Shown here in pieces: positions 51,995 through 60,525 of a DNA stretch of 64,000 nucleotides. The DNA is from JAWKUK01 sp964402175 (lineage in GTDB: Bacteria > Planctomycetota > UBA1135 > GCA-002686595), in contig CAYOBN010000016.1 of the NCBI GenBank assembly GCA_964402175.1, forward strand, positions 12,134-76,133. The letters run 5' to 3'. Within the stretch, counting starts at the first letter, position 1; every line of letters begins with the position of its first letter. The notes beneath the pieces were generated by a model, which saw only the letters and a list, made by a program, of their open reading frames with translations, was not told the DNA's origin and searched no databases. A program made the position numbers and the translations under genes.

Positions 51995-53662
51995 TCACGG
52001 ACTGGCTCCAAGCAGCCGCAACATCGCCCGCCCGAGCCCCTCGCCGATCAGGAAGTACGTCTCGGCGTTCGAGTTCCAGTGGTACCCCTGGCCGCTCGGC
52101 GAGCGCTCGGCCGGGCGCCAGAACTCGCGGGTCGCGACGAACGCGACGTTGCCTTGGAACTCGGGCCGCTTGGCGACGGCGGCTTGCGCGCGCATCAGGG
52201 ACAGCGCGCGCGGGTGCTTCTCTTCGGGACCCGTCATGCCAGTCTCGGCGAGGACAAACGGCAGGTAGGGAACACCGAGCGCGCGGCGGATGTCACCGAT
52301 GAAGTGCGCCATGTTCTGTTCGTACTCGGCGTTGAAGGCGTCGCTGATGCGGTCGTTCCAGCCTTGGTGCCAGGCGAAGCCCGCGACGACAAAACGCCCG
52401 TCCGAGCCCGGGACCAGCTCCTTCACGCGAGCCAACGCCGCCTCCGTGAGCGCCAACGTCTCGCGGTAGTACTTGCCGAGGATCTCGGGGTTCGCGACCA
52501 GCGCCGCGTCCTGCTGTGCGCCCAGCGAATACGGCGGCTTGCCGGCGCTGGGCGGGCGGAAGTCGATCGCGAGGCTCTTCCCGCCCCATGCACACTTGAT
52601 CAACAGAACGGGCTCGACGAGCGCTTCGCCCTGGACCCAGCCGAAGCCGAGCTCGGGCCCGATCGTCTCCTTGCGCGCGCCGTAGCCGACCGTCAGCGGC
52701 CCCGAGCGATCGAGATACGTGATCCACACGTCGTCGCGCGCCCGCCACGACCCGTCCGCGTTCACCAGTGACGCAAACCGCGGCGCCGTCGCAGCATCGC
52801 GCACGAGGAACTCGAGCGAACCCTGCCCCCCATTGCGCTTCGGATCCAGAGCGATGATCCCAGCGCCCTCCATGTTGGATTGCCCAGCCAAGATGAAGAC
52901 CTTGACCGGCCCGAGCGAGCCCTCAGGCTCTCCCCAGACCCGCTGCAACAGCCGGAACATCTCGGGGTCGTGCCGCGCCAGCTCCGACCGATGGAACGGA
53001 AAGAAGTCGTTGGTCGAGAAGAAGGCCTCGGTGCACTCGGCGAAGTACTCCATCGCGTTCGACATCGCGTACGCACGCACGACGCTCGCGCGGCCATCGC
53101 CGAAGCGGTGTTCGACGCGCTCGTACCGGCCGCTGGCCTGCGCCTTCTCGAACAGCGCCTGGATCTCCCCGTTGCCGAACCCACCCTCGAGCACACGATC
53201 GTGGTACGCATGCGCGAGCTCGTGCAGCACGAGCGCCGGCATCCGCCGCGCATCCTGCTCGAATCCGCGGACATTGGTGAACTCGACGCCCTTCGCCATG
53301 GCCGGATCGCGCCCGTTGTCGCGCAACCAACCAGCCCCCGGATGGTATTCCGCAGTCGGCTGCACACCGGGATACTCACTCGACATCCAGAGCGGCACCC
53401 GCCGCAGCTCTTCGAGCGCACCCGCGGGCACCACCCGCGTCACATCCCGCAGTTGCCACGACAAGAGCTCCAACGCGCGCGCCGTCGCAGCGGCGTCCTG
53501 CTCGAACAGCGCCTCGTGCACATGCAAGGTCCAACCTTCGACGACCTGTGTGCGGCGTCGCGCCTCTTCCTGCAGGGCACTGCCCATGACCTGTGCCGAA
53601 GCGAGCACCAAGGCTGCGCAGCCGAACGAGAACCAGCGAGAGACGGTGCGGTGAACGATCAT
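51995..53662 (-). CDS. Secreted metallopeptidase-like / SASA acetylesterase fusion
   Basis: 555 aa with a signal peptide (SFGCAALVLASAQVMGSA). Residues ~30-290 contain a zinc-binding HELAHAYHD motif in a domain resembling peptidase-like proteins of planctomycetes. Residues ~300-555 form an SGNH/SASA (sialate O-acetylesterase-like) domain: GQSNMEGAG with the nucleophile Ser, WGGKSLA, and FAWHQGWNDR for the Gly/Asn and His-containing blocks. It likely acts extracellularly on acetylated glycans. ATG 53662 was selected by the signal sequence. The 3' end abuts an AbiEi relic. Confidence 0.88.
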   Translation of the reverse strand: MIVHRTVSRWFSFGCAALVLASAQVMGSALQEEARRRTQVVEGWTLHVHEALFEQDAAATARALELLSWQLRDVTRVVPAGALEELRRVPLWMSSEYPGVQPTAEYHPGAGWLRDNGRDPAMAKGVEFTNVRGFEQDARRMPALVLHELAHAYHDRVLEGGFGNGEIQALFEKAQASGRYERVEHRFGDGRASVVRAYAMSNAMEYFAECTEAFFSTNDFFPFHRSELARHDPEMFRLLQRVWGEPEGSLGPVKVFILAGQSNMEGAGIIALDPKRNGGQGSLEFLVRDAATAPRFASLVNADGSWRARDDVWITYLDRSGPLTVGYGARKETIGPELGFGWVQGEALVEPVLLIKCAWGGKSLAIDFRPPSAGKPPYSLGAQQDAALVANPEILGKYYRETLALTEAALARVKELVPGSDGRFVVAGFAWHQGWNDRISDAFNAEYEQNMAHFIGDIRRALGVPYLPFVLAETGMTGPEEKHPRALSLMRAQAAVAKRPEFQGNVAFVATREFWRPAERSPSGQGYHWNSNAETYFLIGEGLGRAMLRLLGASP

Positions 53663-53843
53663 GGGGCTTGCAGAAATGAGGCCGGGCTCTGGAGCTCGAG
53701 CTCGCCGCGCGGAAGCGCCGAACCGCGAGCCCTCGGGGGCTGTGACAGTAACGTCCGCGGACGAACGACGTACGGACTGTGCCGCGGCAATGAGCCCTCG
53801 GCGACCTGACCGTCGCCCGCCAGCAGCGCTCTCCTGGCCCTCC

Positions 53844-55076
53844 CTACAGGACCCTCCACCACGGCGCAGCGATGATGCCCTCGCCCATCCGGAACGTGGT
53901 GTTCCCCGCGTGCAACAACAGGCAGCCTGCCACCTCCGCGCCGTACTCCGTGCGGAACACGCCCAGATGTCGCGCATCGCGCGGCGTAGGCTGCTTGGTC
54001 GCTTTCACTTCGATCGCGAGGAGGCGCCCCTCGTGCTCGATGACGAAGTCGACCTCCTGGCCCGACGCCGTACGCCAGTGCATGACCTCGGGCCGCCGCC
54101 CCGAGTGCCCATCGGTCCAAGCCAGCAGGTCGGACAGAACGAGGTTCTCGAGGTGCGCTCCACCGGGGCTCGCCCCCGCGAGGTGCAACCCGAGGCCCGT
54201 GTCGGTCCAGTACACCTTCGGTGCTTTGATGAGGCGCTTCGTGCGATTCACGGCGTACGCTTCGAGGCGCACGATGAGGTGTGACGTCTCGAGCAGGCCC
54301 AGATGTCGCTGCACACTCGTCGCCGGCATGCCGATGTCACGCCCGACCTCGGCGACGTTCAAGAGGCCCCCGGTGCGCAGCGCCGCGGCGCGCATGAGCC
54401 GGCGGAAGTCCGGCAGACTCTGCACGCTGGCCAGATCGCGTAGGTCGCGCTCGAGGTACGTTCGGACGTAACCCTCGAACCAGGCCGCTCGCTCGTCGTC
54501 CGAGACCAGCTCGAGCGCCGGCACGGGAAAGCCACCGCGCCGCGCCAGCACGGCCCAGTCCTCTTCGATCGGCGCGCTCTCCTCGAGCAGCTCGGCCCAC
54601 TCCGTCACCCCCTTCGCAAACAGCTCACTCCAGCGTCCGGGCACACCGAGCCCGAGCTGCTCGCGTCGCGTCAGCGGATGCAGCGTGCGATAGGCCGCGC
54701 GACCCGCAAGCGAGTCCGCGACCGCCTTCATCAACAACAAGTTCGCCGAGCCCGTCAGCAAGAACCGGCCCGGTCGGCGCGGCCGATCCAAATCCACGAG
54801 CGCCTTGACGGCGAGCAGCAGCTCCGGCTCGCGTTGGACCTCGTCGAGGGTCAGTCTCGGGAACCGCTGGAGCAAGTCGGGCGCACTGTCCCGCGCCTGT
54901 TGCCGCACCGCTGGCTCGTCGAGGGTCAGGTACGGCCGTGTCGCCAGCCCGTGCTCCTCCTGCGCGAGCGTGCTCTTCCCTGTCTGGCGCGCGCCGGAGA
55001 GCACGACAGCAGGAAAGGTGGCGAGGTCACGTGCGAGGGAGGTCGCGATCAGACGGGGGCGGAACGGGGCGGACAT
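53844..55076 (-). CDS. AAA_14/DUF4143 ATPase
   Basis: 410 aa. P-loop GARQTGKST near residue 30, then RPYLTLDEPAVRQQARDSAP, Walker B RLTLDEVQREP and LLTGSANLLLM, all typical of AAA_14. The C-terminal DUF4143 half resembles a PD-(D/E)xK nuclease fold: EVMHWRTASGQEVDFVIEHE followed by GRLLAIEVKATKQP. These ATPases are frequent and mobile in bacteria, and their role is unclear. ATG 55076; a palindrome lies 26-56 nt upstream. Confidence 0.92.
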   Translation of the reverse strand: MSAPFRPRLIATSLARDLATFPAVVLSGARQTGKSTLAQEEHGLATRPYLTLDEPAVRQQARDSAPDLLQRFPRLTLDEVQREPELLLAVKALVDLDRPRRPGRFLLTGSANLLLMKAVADSLAGRAAYRTLHPLTRREQLGLGVPGRWSELFAKGVTEWAELLEESAPIEEDWAVLARRGGFPVPALELVSDDERAAWFEGYVRTYLERDLRDLASVQSLPDFRRLMRAAALRTGGLLNVAEVGRDIGMPATSVQRHLGLLETSHLIVRLEAYAVNRTKRLIKAPKVYWTDTGLGLHLAGASPGGAHLENLVLSDLLAWTDGHSGRRPEVMHWRTASGQEVDFVIEHEGRLLAIEVKATKQPTPRDARHLGVFRTEYGAEVAGCLLLHAGNTTFRMGEGIIAAPWWRVL

Positions 55077-55101
55077 GCGGGGATGATCGGACCCATAAAG
55101 A

Positions 55102-55132
55102 TGATAATCCACCATTGCGTGGCCGATTATCA
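55102..55132. promoter_or_regulatory. Palindrome upstream of the AAA/DUF4143 gene
   Basis: TGATAATC (55102-55109) and GATTATCA (55125-55132) are exact inverted repeats, with an inner CCA/TGG pair around the loop TTGCG. The site is AT-rich in a very GC-rich background and lies 26-56 nt before ATG 55076, so an operator is likely. Its binding protein is unknown. Confidence 0.45.
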
Positions 55133-55268
55133 CCCAAAACGCCTCATTGCGAGACACCTCTTCGCATCTCAACGCTCACCTGGCGGGGCCCCTCGGGCCC
55201 GGTCCGCTAGGAGCCTCCGCACCAACTGACGCGCCCCCCCCCGCGACACCGACCACGGGCGGGTCCGT

Positions 55269-56144
55269 TCAGCTCGCCCCGCGCGCCGGCCAGAGGAAGA
55301 CCTCATCGCGGTGCCACGCAGCGTGCAGCGGCTCGACCGCCAACGTGTCGTCGTGCGGGGCCAGCAGCACCTTCCGGTGGTGCCGCAGGAAAGGCTCTTC
55401 GAGCGCGCCGCCCCGCAGCTTGGCGGACACGAGCACCTCTCGCTCCTCACCGATGCCCAGGACGCCTCGGTCGAGGGCGCGGTGGTGCAGCACGCACAAG
55501 GCGAGCCCATTGGTCACAGCATCGGGTCCAGCGGCGTTGCGCCAGCGCACGTGCGCCGCGTCGAGCGCGAAGGAAGCGCCCCCGACCGACGCGTGCAGCC
55601 CACAGACGGCGCACCGCCAACCGTACGCCTCCAGCACCGCCGCGCGGAAGGCTGGGTCGCGGCCTCGCCCCGTCGTGAGCTCGAGGTCGATGCCGACCTC
55701 GGCTGAGAGCTCGGCGTGCATGGTCTCGGGGAAATGGCGCTCGAGGAGGATGCGCGCGGCCTTCGCGATAAGGTGTGGCTCTGCGCGGAGGAGCGCTTGC
55801 ACCTCCGCGGGGAGGGCACCGCTCATGCGCTCCTCGCGCATCGTCGTGAGCGGGGGGCGACCTTGGCCCGCATAACCGCCACGGTCGACGGTCCACATGC
55901 CGTCGCTCTGCAGGTGCCAGAACGGATAGTGCGGCGACGTCTCGCGAGGCGGCCCGAACTCTCTCAAGAGGTCCCCGAGGTCGCGCTCGACCTCGGGGTA
56001 CACCAAGTTCCTGCCGTCCCCGCGTTGCAGGCGCCCGAGCGCGTAGAGCAGCAACAGCGGCTTGTGCGGCGCGCGCCCGTGCGCTTCGTTCTCGAAGACG
56101 CGCAGGGACGCGACCCGCTTCAGGAATTCCTCCGTCCCCATCAC
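55269..56144 (-). CDS. ScoMcrA-like HNH endonuclease with phosphorothioate-DNA-binding domain
   Basis: 291 aa. The N-terminal ~160 residues match the sulfur-binding domain of ScoMcrA-type type IV enzymes (APHKPLLLLYALGRLQRG, LREFGPPRETSPHYPFWHLQ). The C-terminal HNH nuclease has CAVC (zinc), DAAHVRW (catalytic His), TNGLALCVLHH (Asn and His) and the typical ALDRGVLGI. These enzymes cut phosphorothioated, and sometimes 5mC, DNA. It begins 43 nt after the 324-aa gene on the same strand, so it may be the last gene of the SNF2 operon. A second ATG one codon later is possible. Confidence 0.88.
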   Translation of the reverse strand: MMGTEEFLKRVASLRVFENEAHGRAPHKPLLLLYALGRLQRGDGRNLVYPEVERDLGDLLREFGPPRETSPHYPFWHLQSDGMWTVDRGGYAGQGRPPLTTMREERMSGALPAEVQALLRAEPHLIAKAARILLERHFPETMHAELSAEVGIDLELTTGRGRDPAFRAAVLEAYGWRCAVCGLHASVGGASFALDAAHVRWRNAAGPDAVTNGLALCVLHHRALDRGVLGIGEEREVLVSAKLRGGALEEPFLRHHRKVLLAPHDDTLAVEPLHAAWHRDEVFLWPARGAS

Positions 56145-56187
56145 CCCATCCTACGCGCGATCTGCATGTCCCGGTCATCCCGGCGGC

Positions 56188-57162
56188 TCAACCGCGGCGC
56201 CCCGGCCTGCGCCGCACACCGAGCGCGTCGAGCACGCCGTCCGCCCACGCCGCCCGCCCCGCGGCCCACATCACCACGCTGTGCGCGAGTCGCGGTATGC
56301 GGTGGAGCGCGTTCGGCAAGAAGGACACGTACGCAGGCGCCCCGTCGAGCCTTCCCGGGCACCATGCCCCGAAGTGTGGCGGCAGATCCTCACCCTCGAG
56401 CTCCCGGCGGTTGAGCTCCTCGCAGGCCGCGTGCAAGGCGCCTTCGTCCTCGGTCTGGTGCGGCATCTGTAAGAGGCAGAGCACCCCCGCGCCGAGCTCG
56501 GGGTGCGGCGATTCCGCGTCGAGTTGGAAGAGCGCCGAAGTCGGCGACGCCAGGCGCGACGCTCGTGCGGGCGGCCCGTCTTCGAGCTCGAATTCGGCGG
56601 TGAAGCCGAGCCCGCCAGCGGAACACAGGATGCCGAGCGCGCCGAACTCGCGCGCGAGCGCGTCGAACTCCTGCGCCTTCCATTCCGAGCGCATCCGCCG
56701 TCCGCCTGCCTCGCCCACGCCCATGCTGCGCCGCAGCGCGCCGAGGATCGGCTCGGCGCCGGCGATCGTGGCGAACGCGACGAGCGGGAGTTCGCGTGCT
56801 CCCCAGCTGTCCTCGGCCTCGTACAGCGTCACGCGCGAACCGATGACTGTCGCGCCGCTGCGCTCCGTGAGCGCGCCGAGCGACGCCATGCTGTTGAGCA
56901 TCACCCGCCCCGCGCCGAGGGTCGGCGCGAGCACCTTCGGGAGCTCGCACAGCACACGCACCACTGCCCGAATGGGCCCGACGTCCGTGTCGCGCACCCG
57001 CGGCGCCGCGACCTCGACGCGCACACGATAGTGCTCGTGGGTCGCGACGAGGGTATCGCCCTCGATGCGCGGCGCCAGCGTCGTCGACTGCAACACCTGG
57101 CTCAGCGATCCGAGCAACTGTGCGCTCGCATCAGAGCCAGCTTTACCTTTGCGCTTCGTCAT
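56188..57162 (-). CDS. 324-aa protein of unknown function (SNF2 operon)
   Basis: 324 aa from ATG 57162, which overlaps the preceding stop by 4 nt. I recognise no family. It starts with a lysine-rich tail (MTKRKGKAGS), then a soluble alpha/beta protein with segments TLVATHEHYRVRVEVAAPRV, LPLVAFATIAGAEPILGALR and PPHFGAWCPGRLDGAPAYVSF. No TM helix or nuclease motif seen. Co-transcription with the SNF2-SWIM helicase suggests a partner or loading factor, by context only. Confidence 0.75.
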   Translation of the reverse strand: MTKRKGKAGSDASAQLLGSLSQVLQSTTLAPRIEGDTLVATHEHYRVRVEVAAPRVRDTDVGPIRAVVRVLCELPKVLAPTLGAGRVMLNSMASLGALTERSGATVIGSRVTLYEAEDSWGARELPLVAFATIAGAEPILGALRRSMGVGEAGGRRMRSEWKAQEFDALAREFGALGILCSAGGLGFTAEFELEDGPPARASRLASPTSALFQLDAESPHPELGAGVLCLLQMPHQTEDEGALHAACEELNRRELEGEDLPPHFGAWCPGRLDGAPAYVSFLPNALHRIPRLAHSVVMWAAGRAAWADGVLDALGVRRRPGRRG

Positions 57163-57560
57163 GATTTGACCTCGATCATAGCTCCGTCCAGAAATCCGGC
57201 GCCCTGCCGCGTAGACCGGCGCCCGGCGACCGAGCCATCGAAGGCTCCATTCGCGCACGGACAAGCGCGGCGCGACAACGCTGAGCACCTCGACAAGTTC
57301 GTACAGGAGCCGCGTGTCGCCGCCGCGAATCTCCTTCGGATGTCGTTTCTATCGTAGGCATTCACCTCGCCCAGGTGAACGACCGCCTCATCCGCGGCGA
57401 CCCACCCGGTTCGCTCGGCAAGCGTCCACGGGCAGGCGAGACCGTGGACCTGTACGAGGACCGTCTTCGTCGCGGCTTTCGCGGCGAACCGAAGCCAGCT
57501 GGCGAGATGAACGAGTGACACGTGCGGACCCACGGACGTGGCGGGAGGCGGAAGGGACAT
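57159..57560 (-). CDS. 133-aa protein between helicase and 324-aa gene; possibly frameshifted
   Basis: Starts 10 nt after the helicase stop (ATG 57560) and ends in a 4-nt overlap with the next start, which fits a real gene in the operon. The first ~75 residues are protein-like (VSLVHLASWLRFAAKAATKT, WVAADEAVVHLGEVNAYDRN). After that this frame turns Ser/Arg/Cys-rich. In the +1-shifted frame a more natural sequence appears (GDTRLLYELVEVLSVVAPRL then SVREWSLRWLG), preceded by a TAG. Either the C-terminus is genuine or a one-base shift near 57,330 has occurred. No family recognised. Confidence 0.5.
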   Translation of the reverse strand: MSLPPPATSVGPHVSLVHLASWLRFAAKAATKTVLVQVHGLACPWTLAERTGWVAADEAVVHLGEVNAYDRNDIRRRFAAATRGSCTNLSRCSALSRRACPCANGAFDGSVAGRRSTRQGAGFLDGAMIEVKS

Positions 57561-57570
57561 GTGGCTCGCA

Positions 57571-59355
57571 TCAGGCGCCAACGGCGCGATAGGGAGCAGG
57601 GACATCGTGCTTCGCGACGACATAGGCCTTGAGCTCGCGGGCATGGCTGCACGTCCCGCGATATTGAAAGCCAGGGCACGTGCAGCTCACGTCGTCGCCA
57701 ACGACCTCGAGTTCGTAGAACGCGCCGGGCTTGGAGCTCGACGGGACCTGGTAGCGCACGCTCGTGGGTCCCGCAAGCGCGCTCGCGAGCCAATGAACGA
57801 GCTCCTCGGACGGCGTGACGGCGCGGGCCGCGCCACGGTCGTTCGCTTCGGACTCGGCGGCGACCTCGGCGGCCGCAGCCATGAGGACTGCACGCACCCA
57901 CTGCGGATCGGAGCGGTCGACTCTGGTGTCGGCGAGCCCGGGCGAGAGGAGCCGCACGACGCGCTCGAGCTCCTCGAGCGTCGAGCCCTCCGCGCGCGCG
58001 GTGAGCGCGCCGCCGTCGACAACGGCGTCGACGAGCGCGGCCTTGACCTCGAGCACGTTCTTGACGAACACGTCGAGCGTCTCGGGCGCTGTCATGTACG
58101 CGACATGCACGCTGCCCGTCTGGCCGATACGGTACGCGCGGTCCTCAGCCTGCCAGTGGTTCGCGGGCACCCAGTCGAGATCGTTGAACACGACCTGGCG
58201 GGCAGCGGTCAGGTTGAGGCCGACCCCGCCAGCCTGGATGTTGGCGGCGAACACGGTGACCGAGGGGTCTGTCTGGAAGGCGTCGACGAGGCGCTGACGT
58301 TTGCGCGCCGGCGTCTTGCCGGTGAGCACCACGCAGGCATCGCCGAGCTTCTTCGCGAGCGCCTGCAGCGGCGCGTCGAAGCCGGAGAACACGAGCACCT
58401 TCTCACCTTGGGCAACGGCGCCGCTGACGAAGTCGATCGTCGCTTTCACCTTCGCCTTCGCGAGCGCATGGCGAACGCGGGTGAAGAGAGCGAGCAGCCG
58501 CGCCCGCGCGTCGCCCGGCCGGCTGCGGTCGCCGCGCTCGCCTGGGTTCCCGAGGAGGTGCTCGACCAGCTTCGCCGTCTCACGTGCAGCCGTACCTGCG
58601 GCGACCTCGACGTCGAGGAACGTGCGCACCTTCGGCGGTAGGTCGAGGACCTCATCCTTCGTGCGACGCAGCAGGACACCCTTCAGCTGTAGCGCCAGCT
58701 CGTCGAGGCGGCTCGCGCCGTCGGTGACGAGGCCGTAGCCATTGTGCGTCGCCGCGCAGTAGCGGCGCGCGAAGGTGAAGAAGCTGCGTCCGAGCGGGTG
58801 GCCGACGAGCTGCAGCAGCGGGAAGAGATCGCGTGGCCGGTTTGTCAGCGGCGTGCCGGTCAGTAGGTACGTCACGGGCCTCGAAGGCACATGGACGAGG
58901 GCGCTCGCGTACCGGCTGCGCTGGCTCGTATGGTTCTTGAGGTAGTGCGCCTCGTCGAACACGAGCCCGCGGAAGCCGGCAGCCCGGAGCCACTCGAGGT
59001 GCCTGCCCAGGACGTCGTAGTTGACGACCACCCAGCCGTCGAAGCCTTTGGGCGCGGGCGCGCCGACAACGTGCACCTCGGCGCCAGGCGCGACGGCCTC
59101 GATCTCGCGCCGCCAGTTGACCTTGACGGAAGCCGGGCAGACGACGAGGTAGGGGCCGGCCGGCGCGGCCTCGCGCAACGCGACGATGGCCTGACGCGTC
59201 TTGCCGAGCCCCATGTCGTCCGCGAGGATCGCGCCACGGCGCGCGAGCAGAAAGGCGACGCCTTCGACTTGGTGCGGGTAGAGGCCTTCGGCGAGGCGGC
59301 GGGCGCGGAGGAGAGCCTCCTCGCGGACCTCGGGGCTGGGCGGAACGGGGCGCAT
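57571..59355 (-). CDS. SNF2-family helicase/translocase with C-terminal SWIM zinc finger
   Basis: 594 aa. Helicase motifs in order: ADDMGLGKT (45-53), VVVNYDVL, DEAH (134-137), LLTGTP, then the C-terminal lobe VLVFSGFDAPLQAL, AANIQAGGVGLNLTAA and QAEDRAYRIGQ. This is the SMARCAL1/HARP-like compact SNF2 class lacking large insertions. A SWIM zinc finger (Cys558-x-Cys560, Cys569-x-His571) follows. It is expected to translocate on double-stranded DNA with ATP and remodel protein-DNA or annealed structures. Second gene of the unit controlled from the sigma54-like promoter at 60374-60389, 75 nt after the 233-aa gene. Confidence 0.93.
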   Translation of the reverse strand: MRPVPPSPEVREEALLRARRLAEGLYPHQVEGVAFLLARRGAILADDMGLGKTRQAIVALREAAPAGPYLVVCPASVKVNWRREIEAVAPGAEVHVVGAPAPKGFDGWVVVNYDVLGRHLEWLRAAGFRGLVFDEAHYLKNHTSQRSRYASALVHVPSRPVTYLLTGTPLTNRPRDLFPLLQLVGHPLGRSFFTFARRYCAATHNGYGLVTDGASRLDELALQLKGVLLRRTKDEVLDLPPKVRTFLDVEVAAGTAARETAKLVEHLLGNPGERGDRSRPGDARARLLALFTRVRHALAKAKVKATIDFVSGAVAQGEKVLVFSGFDAPLQALAKKLGDACVVLTGKTPARKRQRLVDAFQTDPSVTVFAANIQAGGVGLNLTAARQVVFNDLDWVPANHWQAEDRAYRIGQTGSVHVAYMTAPETLDVFVKNVLEVKAALVDAVVDGGALTARAEGSTLEELERVVRLLSPGLADTRVDRSDPQWVRAVLMAAAAEVAAESEANDRGAARAVTPSEELVHWLASALAGPTSVRYQVPSSSKPGAFYELEVVGDDVSCTCPGFQYRGTCSHARELKAYVVAKHDVPAPYRAVGA

Positions 59356-59430
59356 GGTGGTGTTGTGTTGCAGGGTTCGCGTGGATCGCGAGGGACAAAA
59401 GGTCGGTACGTGTCGGATCAGTGGCGACGC

Positions 59431-60132
59431 TCAGCGCGGTTCAGGCGGCACGCTGCGGCCGCGCGCGCCCTTGCCGGCGTAGATCTCGGCAGGGGTCGGC
59501 GCAGCGATGCCGGCCGCGACGAGCCCTGCGAGGAACGGCAGACGCGGCCATGAGAGCCGTCCGACGTGTCCGTCTACGCGCAGGGCGGAGCGCGTGCTAG
59601 CGTTGAACAGCGCGCGGAGGACGAGGACGAGCCCCGGCTCGAGCGCCATCAGCGCCTCGAGGGTGTCCGAATACTGCGCCGTGACCGAATCACCGTGGAG
59701 CAGCTTGCGCGGTCGGAGGGTCTCCGCCGCGAGGACGTCGAACGCGCGCTGGAGGCCGACCGCCGGCGACGCGAGGTCCTCCCCGCCCTCGCGGTCGAGG
59801 ACCCAATGGCCGGCAACGAGGCCGGCGACGAAGTTCACGCCACCGATCGCACGGCCATACCCGTCGACGTTCATGGGCACGTCCGGGGCGAGCTGCTCGA
59901 GCCAGGCGTCGAGCAGCGGCATCCGCAGCGCCAGCATGCCGCTGGCGATCGAGGGCGGGCGAAGGAACCACGCGACGAGCCGTGCGATCACGTCGCTGTC
60001 GAGACGGTCGAGCACGAGCCCGGAGCCGTCGCGATTCAAGAGGCGGGCGTCGAGGGCTGCGCGCGGGTCGGTGAGGAGCGTTTCGAGCATGGCGGCGGTC
60101 CGGGTCGCGTCGGGGTGGGCGAAGGGGGTCAT
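59431..60132 (-). CDS. 233-aa protein of unknown function, first of the SNF2 operon
   Basis: 233 aa from ATG 60132. Mostly helical and soluble, with conserved-looking LDRLDSDVIARLVAWFLRPP, GYGRAIGGVNFVAGLVAGHW and a C-terminal AAPTPAEIYAGKGARGRS. No catalytic motif is evident and I do not recognise the family. A GTG-started 76-codon frame in the leader ends exactly at its start codon (TGATG). Being first downstream of a sigma54-like promoter, with a CARF-like activator divergent, implies inducible expression with the helicase. Confidence 0.75.
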   Translation of the reverse strand: MTPFAHPDATRTAAMLETLLTDPRAALDARLLNRDGSGLVLDRLDSDVIARLVAWFLRPPSIASGMLALRMPLLDAWLEQLAPDVPMNVDGYGRAIGGVNFVAGLVAGHWVLDREGGEDLASPAVGLQRAFDVLAAETLRPRKLLHGDSVTAQYSDTLEALMALEPGLVLVLRALFNASTRSALRVDGHVGRLSWPRLPFLAGLVAAGIAAPTPAEIYAGKGARGRSVPPEPR

Positions 60133-60362
60133 CACAGGCGGCGAGAGGTCGGGTTTGTTCGGGGGCCACACACGAGCCGACGTGGCAGCGGTGTCGTGGG
60201 GCGGCGAGGCCCCTCCACCGACGACGGTCGGGCCCTGCATTGCCGGCGGCGACGCCGTGCGCGCGTCCAGCTCGCCGTGGCGACCGCCGCGTCGTCGCTG
60301 CGTGCAGCGAGCGCAGCCGGTTCGAGAACGGCGACGAGGTCGGTGGGTGTCGGGGCGGCCAC
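60133..60362 (-). other. Leader with possible small ORF and hairpins
   Basis: This 230-nt stretch lies between the sigma54-like promoter and the 233-aa gene. A GTG-started frame (60362 to TGA 60132) begins plausibly (APTPTDLVAVLEPAALAARS) but turns Arg-rich after ~33 codons. The same DNA holds nested hairpins at about 60,290-60,340, including a CGTCGTCGC/GCGACGAGG stem and a GGTTCGAGAAC loop reminiscent of a T-arm. Whether it is a coding leader, structured RNA or both cannot be settled from sequence. Confidence 0.3.
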
Positions 60363-60373
60363 GACTCCTATAC

Positions 60374-60389
60374 GTCAAAACTCGTGCCA
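60374..60389 (-). promoter_or_regulatory. sigma54-like promoter for the SNF2-helicase operon
   Basis: On the minus strand: TGGCACGAGTTTTGAC. The -24 part (TGGCACG) is perfect and the -12 part at the right spacing is TTGA instead of TTGC, so one of the normally conserved GC bases is changed. Its orientation toward the 233-aa/SNF2 genes and the divergent sigma54 activator support it. Start of transcription would be near 60,362. Confidence 0.5.
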
Positions 60390-60490
60390 GAGGTCTCCGC
60401 CGCCTCCGCGAATTCGCCCAATCTGCCGCCCGAGGCGGGTTTAGGCGATCCCAGCCAGCGTATTCGAACAACCCCATCATCCGGGAATCC

Positions 60491-60506
60491 GTACATCGAT
60501 ATGCAC
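60491..60506. promoter_or_regulatory. Imperfect dyad, candidate activator binding site
   Basis: GTACATCGATATGCAC is a 16-bp palindrome with one mismatched pair. It is ~130 nt upstream of the predicted sigma54 start, the usual distance for an enhancer site, and 20 nt before the activator's own ATG, so it could also mediate autoregulation. A further half-site GTACAC lies at 60513-60518. Confidence 0.4.
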
Positions 60507-60525
60507 TTTCCCGTACACTACATCC

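Noticed and set aside
60290..60345. Possible tRNA gene (GGTTCGA loop)
   Set aside because: No cloverleaf with proper D and anticodon arms or CCA end; kept only as a possible structured leader.
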